A stretch of DNA of 64,000 nt from Aliiroseovarius crassostreae (GTDB lineage: Bacteria > Pseudomonadota > Alphaproteobacteria > Rhodobacterales > Rhodobacteraceae), in contig NZ_LKBA01000023.1 of assembly GCF_001307765.1 (NCBI RefSeq), positions 1-64,000 on the forward strand, read 5' to 3'. Numbering within the stretch: position 1 is the stretch's first letter; each line of letters opens with the position of its first letter. The position numbers and the translations under genes were made by a program. The notes below the pieces were generated by a model that was not told the origin of the DNA, searched no databases, and worked only from the letters and a program-made list of their open reading frames with translations. Positions 1 to 7,820 of this stretch are shown here, piece after piece.

Positions 1-193
1 AGCGGTTGTAGAGCGTCTTGGCGGGGCCATATTCCGGCGGCACATCGGACCAGCGATAGCCTCGCTGAATGCAGAAAATGATGCCCGATAACACGCGCCG
101 GTCGTCGACACGCGGAACACCGCGCGGCTTTCTGGGCAACAAGGGCCTGATTTTATTGTACTGTTCTTCGGTGAGCCAGAAATGCGACGACAT
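1..193 (-). mobile_element. IS5-type transposase, N-terminal part, cut by window edge
   Basis: The minus strand encodes about 64 residues beginning MSSHFWLTEEQ and continuing with VDDRRVLSGIIF and PEYGPAKTLYNR. These are the hallmarks of the N-terminal domain (orfA product) of IS5-superfamily, IS427-like transposases. The ATG lies at 193-191 and the reading frame runs off the left edge, so the catalytic DDE part cannot be judged. The protein resembles, but is not identical to, the orfA product encoded on the other strand at 324-671, so these are two different elements lying head to head. The 5' end of this element probably lies near 248. Identification is by motif reading only. Confidence 0.8.
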
Positions 194-250
194 GAACCCC
201 CCCGGATTTCACATCTTGAATCACATCAGCGTTTATAGGTCTACGCCCTA

Positions 251-817
251 GGCTCAGGCCCCATTAATCGGCTTGAGATCGCATTGGTCGCATGCTTCAC
301 CCCCCAGACTTTCAGGGGGTATCATGAGCAATCTTTTTTGGCTGACCGACGAACAGATGGCGCGGCTGCGACCGTTTTTTTCCAAGAGCCATGGCAAGCC
401 GAGGGTTGATGATCGGCGGGTGTTGAGTGGGATAATCTTCATCAATCGCAATGGCTTACGGTGGTGCGATGCGCCCAGGGAATACGGCCCGCCGAAGACG
501 CTCTATAATCGCTGGAGACGTTGGAGCGAGATGGGTGTTTTTGCCAGGATCTTTGAAGGGTTGGCTGCGGAAGCGACGGACCTGACGACGATCATGATCG
601 ATGCGACCTATCTGAAAGCCCATCGTACAGCGTCCAGTCTGGGCGTCAAAAAGGGGGGCGTGGGCGCCTGATCACTGCCGGGCAGTGATCGAGATCATGT
701 TCGGGCGTCTGAAGGATTGGCCGCGGGTCGCCACCCGATATGACCGCTGCCCCAAAGTCTTCCCCTCGGCCATCGCTCTCGCCGCAACAGTTATGTTTTG
801 GTTATGAGGCCTGAGCC
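251..817 (+). mobile_element. Internally deleted IS5/IS427-like insertion sequence
   Basis: Inverted ends GGCTCAGGCC (251-260) and GGCCTGAGCC (808-817) bound the element, and TA is present just outside each end (249-250 and 818-819), which fits the 2-bp TA duplication of IS427-like elements. Inside are an intact orfA and only the last ~45 codons of orfB. The 567-bp length is well short of the roughly 850 bp usual for this group, so most of the DDE catalytic region has been deleted. The element cannot supply its own transposase but keeps both ends. It abuts the other IS5-type element at the left edge of the window. Confidence 0.75.
324..807 (+). pseudogene. IS5-type transposase orfA plus orfB tail, catalytic core missing
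   Basis: Codons 324-671 encode MSNLFWLTDEQ through VDDRRVLSGIIF, REYGPPKTLYNRW and MIDATYLKAHRTASS, the normal orfA product of IS427-type transposases, ending just after KKGGVGA. Immediately after the stop, in the next frame, the DNA encodes VIEIMFGRLKDW, RVATRYDRCPK and AIALAATVMFWL and stops at 805-807, which is the normal C-terminus of orfB. The intervening two aspartates and surrounding DDE fold are absent. The catalytic Glu region alone remains, so this is a non-functional remnant. Confidence 0.8.
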
Positions 818-1023
818 TAGATAGAAGGGCACCATCGGTAGGATGCAAGGGCTGGCAAAGGACAGAAGACCGGCCAGCGCCGCCCCTTGCAAAACTGATC
901 TCGAGCATTTCCATCCCCACCTGCTTACTGCTGCTTGCCCCCAACGGACACCGAACACGGCTTGCGGTCAAAACATATTCAACTTACGCATTGTATTGAA
1001 ACAAGGTCAACCGGGGTCTCCTC

Positions 1024-1406
1024 ATGCGCCGCACATTTCCCAAGATTGCCGCCGCTTTTGTGGTCTTCGGCAGCTTTGCCTGACCGCTGAGGCGGCCGAA
1101 CTGGTGATGGTGGAAGAACCCGGTTGCGCATGGTGTGCGCAGTGGGAGCATGATCTGGGGGCAATCTACCCAAAAACTCCCAAAGGCCGCTTTGCCCCGC
1201 TGAGCAAACTGGATCTGCGCGCAACCCGCAAAGAGACGCTCGGGTTCACACTGGCCCGCCCCGTGTCCTTCACCCCGACCTTCCTGCTTGTGGAAGACGG
1301 TCAGGAATTGGCGCGGATCGAAGGATATCCGGGCGAGGATTTCTTCTGGGGGCTGCTGGAAAAGATGCTGCTGGAACACACGCGTTTTGCCCAGCCGGAA
1401 GGCTGA
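1024..1406 (+). pseudogene. soxS: SoxS-like periplasmic thioredoxin, frameshifted after the signal peptide
   Basis: SoxS-family proteins are small periplasmic thioredoxin-fold partners of sulfur-oxidation (Sox) systems. An ATG at 1024 starts a typical signal peptide (MRRTFPKIAAAFVVFGSFA) that hits TGA at 1081-1083. The mature protein continues in another frame from 1080: LTAEAAELVMVEEPGC, then the CAWC active site, FTPTFLLVEDGQELARIEGYPG and a stop at 1404-1406. The break is one base and falls exactly between the leader and the mature domain. Restoring one base gives a normal ~128-residue SoxS. Either the gene is newly inactivated or the base is a sequence error. It lies next to soxR, as expected, and 200 bp from the IS cluster. 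Confidence 0.8.
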
Positions 1407-1612
1407 GATCCGGCCCTCGGCGTCCCCTCTCTACACGGATCCGTGATTGTTGCGAAACCTTTGCAATTCAATCAAGCTCTTCTATATAGTATACGGACGC
1501 GCCCCGGACGCAAAGACCGGGCTGTCTGCGCATGGGCCGGGTTCCTCTTGGCACAGCGCTGCACAAACACTCCCCGGCGGGCCCACCGCCGGAGCAACCA
1601 GAGGATCGCAAG

Positions 1613-1975
1613 ATGGCCCTACCCGTCATTCGCGAAGACATGACAAGCGAAGAGTTGGATCAGATGATGTCCAGCGCCTGTGACGCATCGACCCTGCTTA
1701 AGGCGATCAGTCACGAAGGTCGTCTGATGATCCTGTGCCATCTGGTCACCGGCGAGAAATCCGTAACCGAGCTGGAAAAACTGCTTTCTGCCCGTCAGGC
1801 CGCCGTGTCACAGCAACTGGCCCGACTGCGTCTGGAAGGGTTGGTAACCCCCCGGCGCGACGGCAAGACCATCTACTATTCCTTGACCGACGACCGCCCC
1901 CGGCGCATCCTCGAAGTGATTTACGAGATGTTCTGCACGGTTGGGAAAACGGACACGCACAAGGCTGCGGAATAA
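1613..1975 (+). CDS. soxR: SoxR-type ArsR/SmtB family transcriptional regulator
   Basis: The 120-residue protein is a winged-helix ArsR-type repressor: residues about 20-100 contain LLKAISHEGRLMILCHL, the recognition helix region ARQAAVSQQLARLRLEGLV and the wing RRDGKTIYYSL. Next to soxS and a YeeE/YedE gene this is best read as SoxR/BigR-like, a thiol-based sensor of sulfane sulfur. Two cysteines expected for such sensing are present (Cys in MSSACDAS and ILCHL), with a third near the C-terminus. The ATG at 1613 follows a GAGG element and was preferred over upstream in-frame starts, which would add a non-conserved extension. The gene is intact although both neighbours are broken. Confidence 0.8.
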   Translation: MALPVIREDMTSEELDQMMSSACDASTLLKAISHEGRLMILCHLVTGEKSVTELEKLLSARQAAVSQQLARLRLEGLVTPRRDGKTIYYSLTDDRPRRILEVIYEMFCTVGKTDTHKAAE

Positions 1976-2138
1976 CCGCAACGCCAACCCTGTGGTCGCT
2001 GCGTGACCAAGCGGCCGGGCAAAACATCTGAAACCATGACCGAACGGCGCCGCGTTAAACCAGTGTGCCCGGTGCAAACGACGTCTGTTCGGGATTATCC
2101 CGGTCAGGAAATTTTGTTTTGTTTTGGGAGGAGCGACC

Positions 2139-2502
2139 ATGCTGGACTGGATTTCAGACGCCAATCTGGCAGCGATTGTGGGGCCGGTGGAGGGGCATCC
2201 TCCTGGGACTGTATGAGAGCTCGGACGGCGTGCGTAGTCTTGCCGCTCCCGTGAAGAACTTGTCCCATAGAGTTTCCTTTTGATGGTCACAGATCCGTAG
2301 ACCATCACACCTTGGGACTGAACACCTAGGTGCGGCGATCATGGGGGGCGGCGCGGCGGTTGCCTTCGGGTGTTCCATCGGCCAGGGGCTGTCGGCCTTT
2401 GCGCTTTTGTATTACGGCGCACCGGTCACCTTTCTGGCCATCGTCGCCGGGGCAGCCATCGGGCTGCGCCACCTGATTTCAGGTTTTGCCATCACTGAAT
2501 AG
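2139..2502 (+). pseudogene. YeeE/YedE-type sulfur transporter gene, disrupted
   Basis: A strong ribosome binding site (GGGAGGAG) precedes ATG 2139. The start encodes MLDWISDANLAAIVG; a one-base shift then gives GILLGL, a normal YeeE/YedE N-terminus (thiosulfate or sulfur-compound importer, DUF395, multiple membrane helices). The match stops at about 2208-2211. From about 2332 the DNA again encodes a YeeE/YedE C-terminus (GGGAAVAFGCSIGQGLSAF, then VTFLAIVAGAAIGLRHL) ending at 2502. The middle is missing and replaced by an IS481-type remnant. Such genes accompany soxR and pmp clusters in roseobacters, so this is the lost transport partner of the sox remnant. Confidence 0.75.
2209..2330 (-). mobile_element. 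IS481-type transposase 5' remnant inside yeeE
   Basis: Reading the minus strand from 2268, the DNA encodes MGQVLHGSGKTTHAVRALIQ, the very characteristic start of IS481-family transposases, and stops matching at 2209 where the yeeE sequence resumes. The 60 bp between 2269 and about 2330 would be the element's left end. The right end, nearly all of the transposase and the middle of yeeE are gone, so an insertion was followed by a deletion running from inside the element into the target gene. The outer boundary is approximate. Confidence 0.65.
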
Positions 2503-2532
2503 GCATCTCTGGCGGCGGCAGGCCAGACCGGG

Positions 2533-2602
2533 CATTCAGGTCAAGCTGCAGGCCAGGTATTCAGGCCAAGCATTCAGACCAGCCATTCAGGCGGGGCATT
2601 CC
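2533..2602 (+). repeat. Cluster of five imperfect GCATTCAGGCCA-like repeats
   Basis: Five short imperfect copies of a GCATTCAGGCCA unit (GCATTCAGGTCA, GTATTCAGGCCA, GCATTCAGACCA, CCATTCAGGC, GCATTCCTC) follow one another in about 70 bp between the yeeE remnant and the flavin reductase gene. Spacing is irregular (24, 14, 12 and 13 bases). No open frame or hairpin explains them. They may be slippage products or binding sites. Confidence 0.45.
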
Positions 2603-2724
2603 TCATGAAGATTGACGGAACACTGCGTATCTGCTGCAAAATTTGCCGCTTTTGACCTTTTCACCACCCGCCCTGCCTTATAGGGTCGCGCGGCAACGGA
2701 TCTGCAACGCGCGAGACAGACCAG

Positions 2725-3231
2725 ATGAAGAGTTTCAATCCCGGCCCGGAACATGCCGCAGAACTGAGGGGCGTTCTCGGGACCTTTCCGACCGGTGTCA
2801 CGGTTGTGACCACCTCTGCCCTGATCGCGGGGAAGCGGCAACCTGTCGGCATGACGGTGAACAGTTTCACGTCGGTTTCCCTCGACCCGCCATTGGTATT
2901 GTGGTGTCCCGCGCTTGTCTCGGCCCGCCATGATGTTTTTGTCACGGCAGAGCATTTCGCCATCCACATCCTTGCCGAAACCCAGCGCGAACTGGCGCAG
3001 CATTTTGCCCGCAATGGCGATGATTTCACGCGAGTTCCTCACCAAATCGACGATCATGGTGTCCCGCATCTGGAAGGCTGCGTGGCGCGTCTGGATTGTA
3101 TCACTGAGCGCGTGATGGACGGGGGAGACCATTCGATCATCCTCGGACGGGTGCTGCGCGCCAGTCACGATATGTCTGCCTCCCTTGCCTTTCGAGCAGG
3201 CAAGTTTGGCGCGTTCAGAGAAGGGGTATGA
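2725..3231 (+). CDS. Flavin reductase family protein
   Basis: The 168-residue protein is a flavin reductase-like, FMN-binding split-barrel protein. Family motifs are FPTGVTVVTT near residue 21, GMTVNSFTSVSLDPPLV at about 42-58 and the C-terminal GDHSIILGRV near 135. Relatives are the small NAD(P)H:flavin reductase components that feed reduced flavin to two-component monooxygenases, or stand-alone flavoproteins. No oxygenase partner is adjacent, so the substrate system is unknown. There is no strong ribosome binding site in front of ATG 2725; the start was chosen because the family begins close to this point. Confidence 0.85.
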   Translation: MKSFNPGPEHAAELRGVLGTFPTGVTVVTTSALIAGKRQPVGMTVNSFTSVSLDPPLVLWCPALVSARHDVFVTAEHFAIHILAETQRELAQHFARNGDDFTRVPHQIDDHGVPHLEGCVARLDCITERVMDGGDHSIILGRVLRASHDMSASLAFRAGKFGAFREGV

Positions 3232-3248
3232 CGTCCCCTGTCCGCTTT

Positions 3249-3265
3249 CCTGCCACTTTGGCAGG
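3249..3265. terminator. Small hairpin between convergent genes
   Basis: CCTGCCA and TGGCAGG form a 7-bp stem with a 3-base loop between the convergent flavin reductase gene and the gene at 3280-3708. TGGCAGGGTCT is repeated directly just after it. No T-run follows on either strand, so it is a weak terminator candidate. Confidence 0.35.
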
Positions 3266-3279
3266 GTCTTGGCAGGGTC

Positions 3280-3708
3280 TCAGTTCATCAGGATATTGGC
3301 CCGCGCGTAACTGCCTGACGCGGTTGCCCCGTCATCATAGGTCAGTGTCACATCCACCTGCTCAACCGAATTGAGCGGGAAATTCAGGAAAGGCAGGCTG
3401 TCCGTTGCCTTGATGGCGTTGGGCTGGGCTTCCTCCATATAGCAGGGCTCCAGCTCAAAAACCTGCACATCGCCCCCATTCACGGAAAACTGCACCTGCT
3501 CCAACCCGCACCGCCACGCGAGGAGATGGGTGAAATAAAGCAGGTCCTGCCCATCATATTCCCGCAAAGCCACCCAATTGGCCTGCGTGGCATCAAGAAT
3601 GGGACGCACTTCTGCGGCAGTGGTGAAAGGCTGCGATGCCGCAGGGCTGGCAAGTGCCCCCAACGCGGTCATCCCCAATACGGATAATTTCGGAACAAGT
3701 CTCATCAT
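3280..3708 (-). CDS. Exported protein of unknown function
   Basis: The 142-residue protein has a clear signal peptide (two starting Met, Arg-Leu-Val-Pro-Lys, hydrophobic core, cleavage near ALASPAASQ), so it is probably periplasmic. The mature part contains two cysteines (WRCGLEQ and EPCYMEE) that may form a disulfide, and an acidic, beta-rich sequence. I do not recognise a domain. GAGGAG lies just upstream of ATG-ATG; either codon could be used. It stands alone between a convergent gene and a divergent glycosyltransferase-like gene. Confidence 0.75.
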   Translation of the reverse strand: MMRLVPKLSVLGMTALGALASPAASQPFTTAAEVRPILDATQANWVALREYDGQDLLYFTHLLAWRCGLEQVQFSVNGGDVQVFELEPCYMEEAQPNAIKATDSLPFLNFPLNSVEQVDVTLTYDDGATASGSYARANILMN

Positions 3709-3849
3709 GATTACTCCTCACATGCAGGCGAAATCCTGCGCAGGCAAAGGCTTGCCTGAAATCCACGCGACATTCACGTGAAAGCGCCCCTATGCGGCGC
3801 CTGCTTTCCCACCTATACTGCCCGAAAAGACCAAAGCAGGCAAAGAGCA

Positions 3850-4941
3850 ATGGTAAAATCGGCAAAAAAGCGAGCAAACCCAAAGCGGACCGGCGCCGGT
3901 GCGCATAAAGCAGGCACCCCCAAGGCACGCGCCCCACGCGTTTCGGGTAACACGCCACCTAAGGCTGCTTTCAACATCATGATTGTTGGGCAATCGGGCC
4001 GCCTGTCCTATGAGGCATTGCTGTTTGTGGCCTCGCTGCGCCAGTCCGATCCTGAGTTTTCCGGGCGCGTTTTTGTTGCCGAACCGCAACCCGGCGACGC
4101 ATGGTCCGATGATCCGCGCATTCGCCCTTCGGTGCGGGAGGCGCTTGAGGCCATGGGGGCAGAAATCCTGCCATTCCAGAACCGCCATTTCGGGGCAAGC
4201 TATCCAAATGCCAATAAGATTGAGGCGCTGCTGGAAATGCCCGAAGGTGAGCCCTTCATCTTTTTTGACAGCGACACGGTGGTTACCGGCAAACTGTCTG
4301 ACATGGATCTGAATTTCGATCGCCCCTCCGCCTCGATGCGGCGAGAAAACACCTGGCCAAAGATTGAACTTTACGGTCCGGGATATGCCGACACATGGCG
4401 TGCGCTTTATGAAAAGTTCGACCTCGACTTCGATGGCTCACTTGATCTTGGCCAACCGGATGAGCATTGGGAACGCTATATGTATTTCAATGCGGGCTGG
4501 TTCTTTGGCGCCTGTCCCCGTCAGTTTGGCGCCCGTTTTCTGGAATATGCGCTGGCAATCCGCGGCGACGCGCCCGAGGCGCTGGTCTGTCAGGAGCTGT
4601 ATCCCTGGCTCGATCAGATTGCCCTGCCCCTTGTGATCTCATCTTTCGGAGGCGGACGGCCGGGGCCGGAGCTGGCGGGGCTGGACGGGGATATAACCTG
4701 CCACTGGCGGGTTCTGCCGCTTGCTTATGCGCGCGAAAGTGACCGGGTGATCGAGGTCATCGAAACGGCCTCGGCGCCGAACAGGGTCAAGAAGGTGCTG
4801 AAAGAATATGAACCGATGTTGCGAATGATCTTTCAGGGGCGTGGCCAAAAGGTGCGCGCCATGTTTGACCGCAATGACCTTCCCCGGCGCGAACAGATCC
4901 TTCGCAACAAGATCAAGCGCGAAGGGTTCTGGCTGCGCTGA
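3850..4941 (+). CDS. Glycosyltransferase-like protein (GT-A type fold suspected)
   Basis: The 363-residue protein begins with a strongly basic, low-complexity stretch (KKRANPKR..., about residues 3-40). The following domain has features of a GT-A nucleotide-sugar transferase: IMIVGQSGRLSYEALLFVASLR at its start and PFIFFDSDTVVTG, in which DSD fits the metal-binding DxD motif, near residue 140. Later come YFNAGWFFG and CHWR, also common in such enzymes. Neither donor nor acceptor can be named, and no polysaccharide cluster surrounds it. ATG 3850 was chosen over an upstream in-frame ATG at 3778, which would fall in the divergent promoter region. Confidence 0.7.
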   Translation: MVKSAKKRANPKRTGAGAHKAGTPKARAPRVSGNTPPKAAFNIMIVGQSGRLSYEALLFVASLRQSDPEFSGRVFVAEPQPGDAWSDDPRIRPSVREALEAMGAEILPFQNRHFGASYPNANKIEALLEMPEGEPFIFFDSDTVVTGKLSDMDLNFDRPSASMRRENTWPKIELYGPGYADTWRALYEKFDLDFDGSLDLGQPDEHWERYMYFNAGWFFGACPRQFGARFLEYALAIRGDAPEALVCQELYPWLDQIALPLVISSFGGGRPGPELAGLDGDITCHWRVLPLAYARESDRVIEVIETASAPNRVKKVLKEYEPMLRMIFQGRGQKVRAMFDRNDLPRREQILRNKIKREGFWLR

Positions 4942-4968
4942 ACGCCCCAAATCTTCGCCAGCGGAAAA

Positions 4969-5382
4969 TCAGCTGGCAAAGACTTGAGAAAGATCCCGGA
5001 ACCCTTTGACCTCAATGGGGTTTCCGGATGGATCGTGAAAGAACATGGTCCATTGCTCTCCCGGCTCTCCTTCGAACCTCACAGTGGGGGCAATTGCCCA
5101 TGCCACCCCGGCTGCCTCCAGCCGGTCGGCCAGCGCGCGCCAGTCCTCATAGGGCAACACGACGCCGAAATGCGGCATCGCCACCATATGCGCCCCGACT
5201 TTCCCGCTCTTCGTCGTCGAAAATGGGGGGCCCAGATGCAGGCTCAACTGGTGTCCAAAAAAACTGAAATCCACCCAACTGTCGGTCGACCTGCCCTCTT
5301 CACAGCCAAGAATGTCCCGATAAAATCTGCGGGTTTGGTCCAGATCCGTTACGTGGATCGCAAGATGAAAAGGTGTCAGCAT
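4969..5382 (-). CDS. VOC (glyoxalase/bleomycin resistance) family protein
   Basis: The 137-residue protein begins MLTPFHLAIHVTDLDQTRRFYRDILGC, a classical vicinal oxygen chelate start with the first metal-ligand His, and ends with MFFHDPSGNPIEVKGF, containing the last ligand Glu. The paired beta-alpha-beta-beta-beta modules suit a metal-dependent lyase, isomerase or dioxygenase; many relatives have no known substrate. An in-frame upstream extension of 21 residues (to 5445) is not conserved-looking and was dropped. The gene converges on the glycosyltransferase-like gene. Confidence 0.85.
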   Translation of the reverse strand: MLTPFHLAIHVTDLDQTRRFYRDILGCEEGRSTDSWVDFSFFGHQLSLHLGPPFSTTKSGKVGAHMVAMPHFGVVLPYEDWRALADRLEAAGVAWAIAPTVRFEGEPGEQWTMFFHDPSGNPIEVKGFRDLSQVFAS

Positions 5383-5451
5383 GTGCGGTCCTTCTGAGAG
5401 AATGCATCCCCCGACAGGTCCGTTGTCCGGGAAATACAATGACATTGCCCC

Positions 5452-5491
5452 TAAAGCGTTTCGGGATCAACTTGAAGCACAGGGTTGTTCC
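5452..5491 (+). repeat. GCGTTTC palindromic-family repeat, copy 1 (half element)
   Basis: TAAAGCGTTTCGGGATCAAC starts a copy of the dispersed element described in the findings. The inner arm GGATCAAC can pair with GTTGTTCC downstream (7 of 8), but the closing GAAACGC arm is absent. The copy lies in the 344-bp gap between the VOC gene and metY. Apart from this repeat I see only likely promoter and leader sequence of metY in that gap, and no riboswitch that I can recognise. Confidence 0.6.
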
Positions 5492-5726
5492 GCCCCCCAT
5501 CCTGCGCGGCAAACTTGCCCTGTCGTCACCACAACCTGCAATATTTTGTTACAAACCCCGCCTCACCACGAAACGACATCCCAAAAAGAATGGTATTTGC
5601 GGAATATTATTTCGCACTTTGAAAATGCTGCAAATCCCCTCCCCTTTCCAATGGCGGGTGCACCCTGTTATTGAAGCGGTTTCGTCTTTCGCCTAGCCTG
5701 CCGGCAACGAGTTTAGGGAGACAGAC

Positions 5727-7019
5727 ATGACCGAAGAACGTCAATGGGGTTTTGACACGCTGCAAATTCATGCCGGAACCGCTCCGGATCCGGCAACTGG
5801 CGCCCGTCAGGTTCCGATTTACCAGACCACTGCCTATGTATTCAAAGACGCCGAACACGCCGCGCGCCTCTTCAACCTTGAAGAAGTCGGCTATATCTAC
5901 TCGCGCCTGACCAACCCGACCGTGGGGGCGCTGCAAAACCGGATTGCCGAACTCGAAGGCGGCGCGGGCGCTGTCTGCTGCTCTTCCGGTCACGCCGCCC
6001 AGATCATGGCGCTGTTTCCGCTGATGGGACCGGGGCTGAATATCGTGGCCTCGAACAAGCTTTATGGCGGCACGGTCACCCAGTTCACCCAGACATTCAA
6101 ACGGTTCGGCTGGGAAGCCAAGCTGGTGAACTTTGATGATCCGGCCGCAGTGGAAGCCGCGATTGACGACAACACCCGCGCGCTTTTCTGCGAAACCCTG
6201 GCCAACCCGGCGGGCGTGCCCACCGACATTCCGGCCATGGCCGACATTGCCAACAAGGCCGGCATTCCGCTGATTGTTGACAACACCTCGGCCACCCCCT
6301 ACCTGGTGCGCCCGATCGAGCTTGGCGCCACCATTGTTGTGCACTCCACCACCAAATACCTGACCGGCAATGGCACCGTGACCGGCGGGGCAATTGTCGA
6401 CAGCGGCAAGTTTGACTGGATGCAAAACGATAAGTTCCCATCACTCAGCCAGCCGGAACCGGCCTATCACGGGCTGTGCTTCGGTCAGGCGCTTGGCCCG
6501 ATGGCCTATACGTTCCACGGTATCGCCATCGGCCTGCGCGACCTCGGCATGACGATGAACCCGCAGGCCGCGCATTACACGCTGATGGGGATCGAAACCC
6601 TGTCGCTGCGGATGGAAAAACATCTGGCCAATGCGCGCAAAGTGGCAGAATGGCTGGAAGCGGATGACCGGATCGACGGCGTGACCTGGGCCAGCCTCGA
6701 CAGTTCACCCTATAAGGCGCTGGCCGACAAGATCAGCCCGAAAGGCGCCGGTGCATTGTTCACCGTGGCGGTCAAGGGCGGGTATGATGCCTGTACCAAG
6801 CTGGTCGACAGCCTGAAACTGTTCAGCCATGTGGCCAATCTTGGCGACACCCGCTCGCTGATCATCCATTCGGCCTCGACCACCCACCGCCAGCTGAGCG
6901 AAGAGCAGCAGGTGATGGCGGGCGCGGCCCCCAATGTGGTGCGCCTGTCCATTGGAACCGAGGATGCAGATGACATCATCGCCGACCTTGATCAGGCGCT
7001 GGACACCGCCTGCTCCTAA
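5727..7019 (+). CDS. metY: O-acetylhomoserine aminocarboxypropyltransferase (sulfhydrylase)
   Basis: The 430-residue, full-length enzyme belongs to the PLP-dependent Cys/Met metabolism family. It makes homocysteine directly from O-acetylhomoserine and sulfide for methionine synthesis in the cytoplasm. Diagnostic stretches are DTLQIHAGTAPDPATGARQVPIYQTTAYVF at the start, YSRLTNPTV, and VVHSTTKYLTGNG, whose Lys (about residue 210) binds PLP. The length and the QTTAYVF start favour MetY over the shorter MetZ or MetB types. A GGGAGA element precedes ATG 5727. The gene ends in TAA that is also the first triplet of a dispersed palindromic repeat, followed by a terminator. Confidence 0.93.
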   Translation: MTEERQWGFDTLQIHAGTAPDPATGARQVPIYQTTAYVFKDAEHAARLFNLEEVGYIYSRLTNPTVGALQNRIAELEGGAGAVCCSSGHAAQIMALFPLMGPGLNIVASNKLYGGTVTQFTQTFKRFGWEAKLVNFDDPAAVEAAIDDNTRALFCETLANPAGVPTDIPAMADIANKAGIPLIVDNTSATPYLVRPIELGATIVVHSTTKYLTGNGTVTGGAIVDSGKFDWMQNDKFPSLSQPEPAYHGLCFGQALGPMAYTFHGIAIGLRDLGMTMNPQAAHYTLMGIETLSLRMEKHLANARKVAEWLEADDRIDGVTWASLDSSPYKALADKISPKGAGALFTVAVKGGYDACTKLVDSLKLFSHVANLGDTRSLIIHSASTTHRQLSEEQQVMAGAAPNVVRLSIGTEDADDIIADLDQALDTACS

Positions 7020-7050
7020 AGCGTTTCAGGATAAACTTGATACACTTTAA
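7016..7050 (+). repeat. GCGTTTC palindromic-family repeat, copy 2 (half element) overlapping metY stop
   Basis: CTAAAGCGTTTCAGGATAAAC and the following TTGATACACTT match the left half of the dispersed repeat. The TAA at 7017-7019 is the metY stop codon. The right arm is missing; an intrinsic terminator follows 20 bases later. Confidence 0.6.
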
Positions 7051-7070
7051 GAGCTTTAAGACAAAAAAGA

Positions 7071-7100
7071 AGAGCCGCCCATCAGGCGGCTCTTTTATTT
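7071..7100 (+). terminator. Bidirectional Rho-independent terminator
   Basis: AGAGCCGCC (7071-7079) pairs perfectly with GGCGGCTCT (7085-7093) around a 5-base loop, followed by TTTATTT and preceded by an A-rich run. It sits between convergent metY and the SIMPL-domain gene and can serve both. Confidence 0.88.
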
Positions 7101-7121
7101 ACAAAGGCTTACATAGGGTTT

Positions 7122-7820
7122 TTAATTCTCAATACCCAGAGAAAACTCCATCAGAACCTGCGCTGAGATTTCGATTTCCCCTGCCGCGACCGGCATGTTT
7201 CCGTCTGCCTCCATCGACATGCGCGCCATACCGAACTGGGGCGACGGAGAGGCGCCCCCTTCGCTGATCCGCAGCACCGGTCCAAGCGACACCCCCGCGA
7301 CCTCAGCCAGCAGATTGGCCTTGTGCACCGCGTTTTTGACCGCTGCGGCACGGGCCTGATCCTCGGCAGCCTGCCGGTCGCTCAGATCGAAACTCAATCC
7401 TTCGAACTGGTTCGCCCCGGCACGCATCACCCGGTCCAGAACCGGACCCAGATCTGTGAGGTCGCGCACGACAACTGTCAGGGTCGATATGGCCTCGAAC
7501 CCGACCTGTCGAGGGGAGGTGTTGCCAGAATAATCCATCATGGGCGAAAGACGCAGCTGGGTGGTTTGCATATCCTTTTCGGCAATGCCCGCCTTGCGCA
7601 GGTTTTCCAAAACCGAGGACATCGCCACGGCAACCTGACCGCTGGCTTCAGCCGCCTCCTTTGCCTGCTGACGCACCCCCAGACGGATCCGCGCGAGATC
7701 GGGTGCAACCGACACCGTGCCCTGCCCGCTGACCTGCACCTTTGGCAAGGGGCCCGTATCCGCCTGCGCAGCACCTGCCATGCAGAGCGCAATCCCAAAA
7801 ACAGCAAGTAATTTCTTCAT
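7122..7820 (-). CDS. SIMPL (DUF541) domain periplasmic protein
   Basis: The 232-residue protein has a signal peptide (MKKLLAVFGIALCMAGAAQA) followed by a SIMPL/DUF541 domain: VSGQGTVSVAPDLARIRLGV, MQTTQLRLSPMMDYSG, FEAISTLTVVVRDL and the C-terminal EIEISAQVLMEFSL. Family members are periplasmic or outer-membrane associated; some are implicated in oxidative-stress tolerance, but no enzymatic activity is established. A TAGGAGAG ribosome binding site precedes the ATG. It is transcribed away from the large PilP-tailed gene and ends at the shared terminator with metY. Confidence 0.88.
   Translation of the reverse strand: MKKLLAVFGIALCMAGAAQADTGPLPKVQVSGQGTVSVAPDLARIRLGVRQQAKEAAEASGQVAVAMSSVLENLRKAGIAEKDMQTTQLRLSPMMDYSGNTSPRQVGFEAISTLTVVVRDLTDLGPVLDRVMRAGANQFEGLSFDLSDRQAAEDQARAAAVKNAVHKANLLAEVAGVSLGPVLRISEGGASPSPQFGMARMSMEADGNMPVAAGEIEISAQVLMEFSLGIEN

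Noticed and set aside
843-1406. One long open frame covering soxS from 843
   Set aside because: Its first ~75 codons run through non-coding and IS-border sequence, and the real signal peptide is in another frame from 1024.
5500-5726. Possible SAM riboswitch upstream of metY
   Set aside because: I could not match the conserved core of SAM-II or SAM/SAH riboswitches, and no convincing stems frame it.
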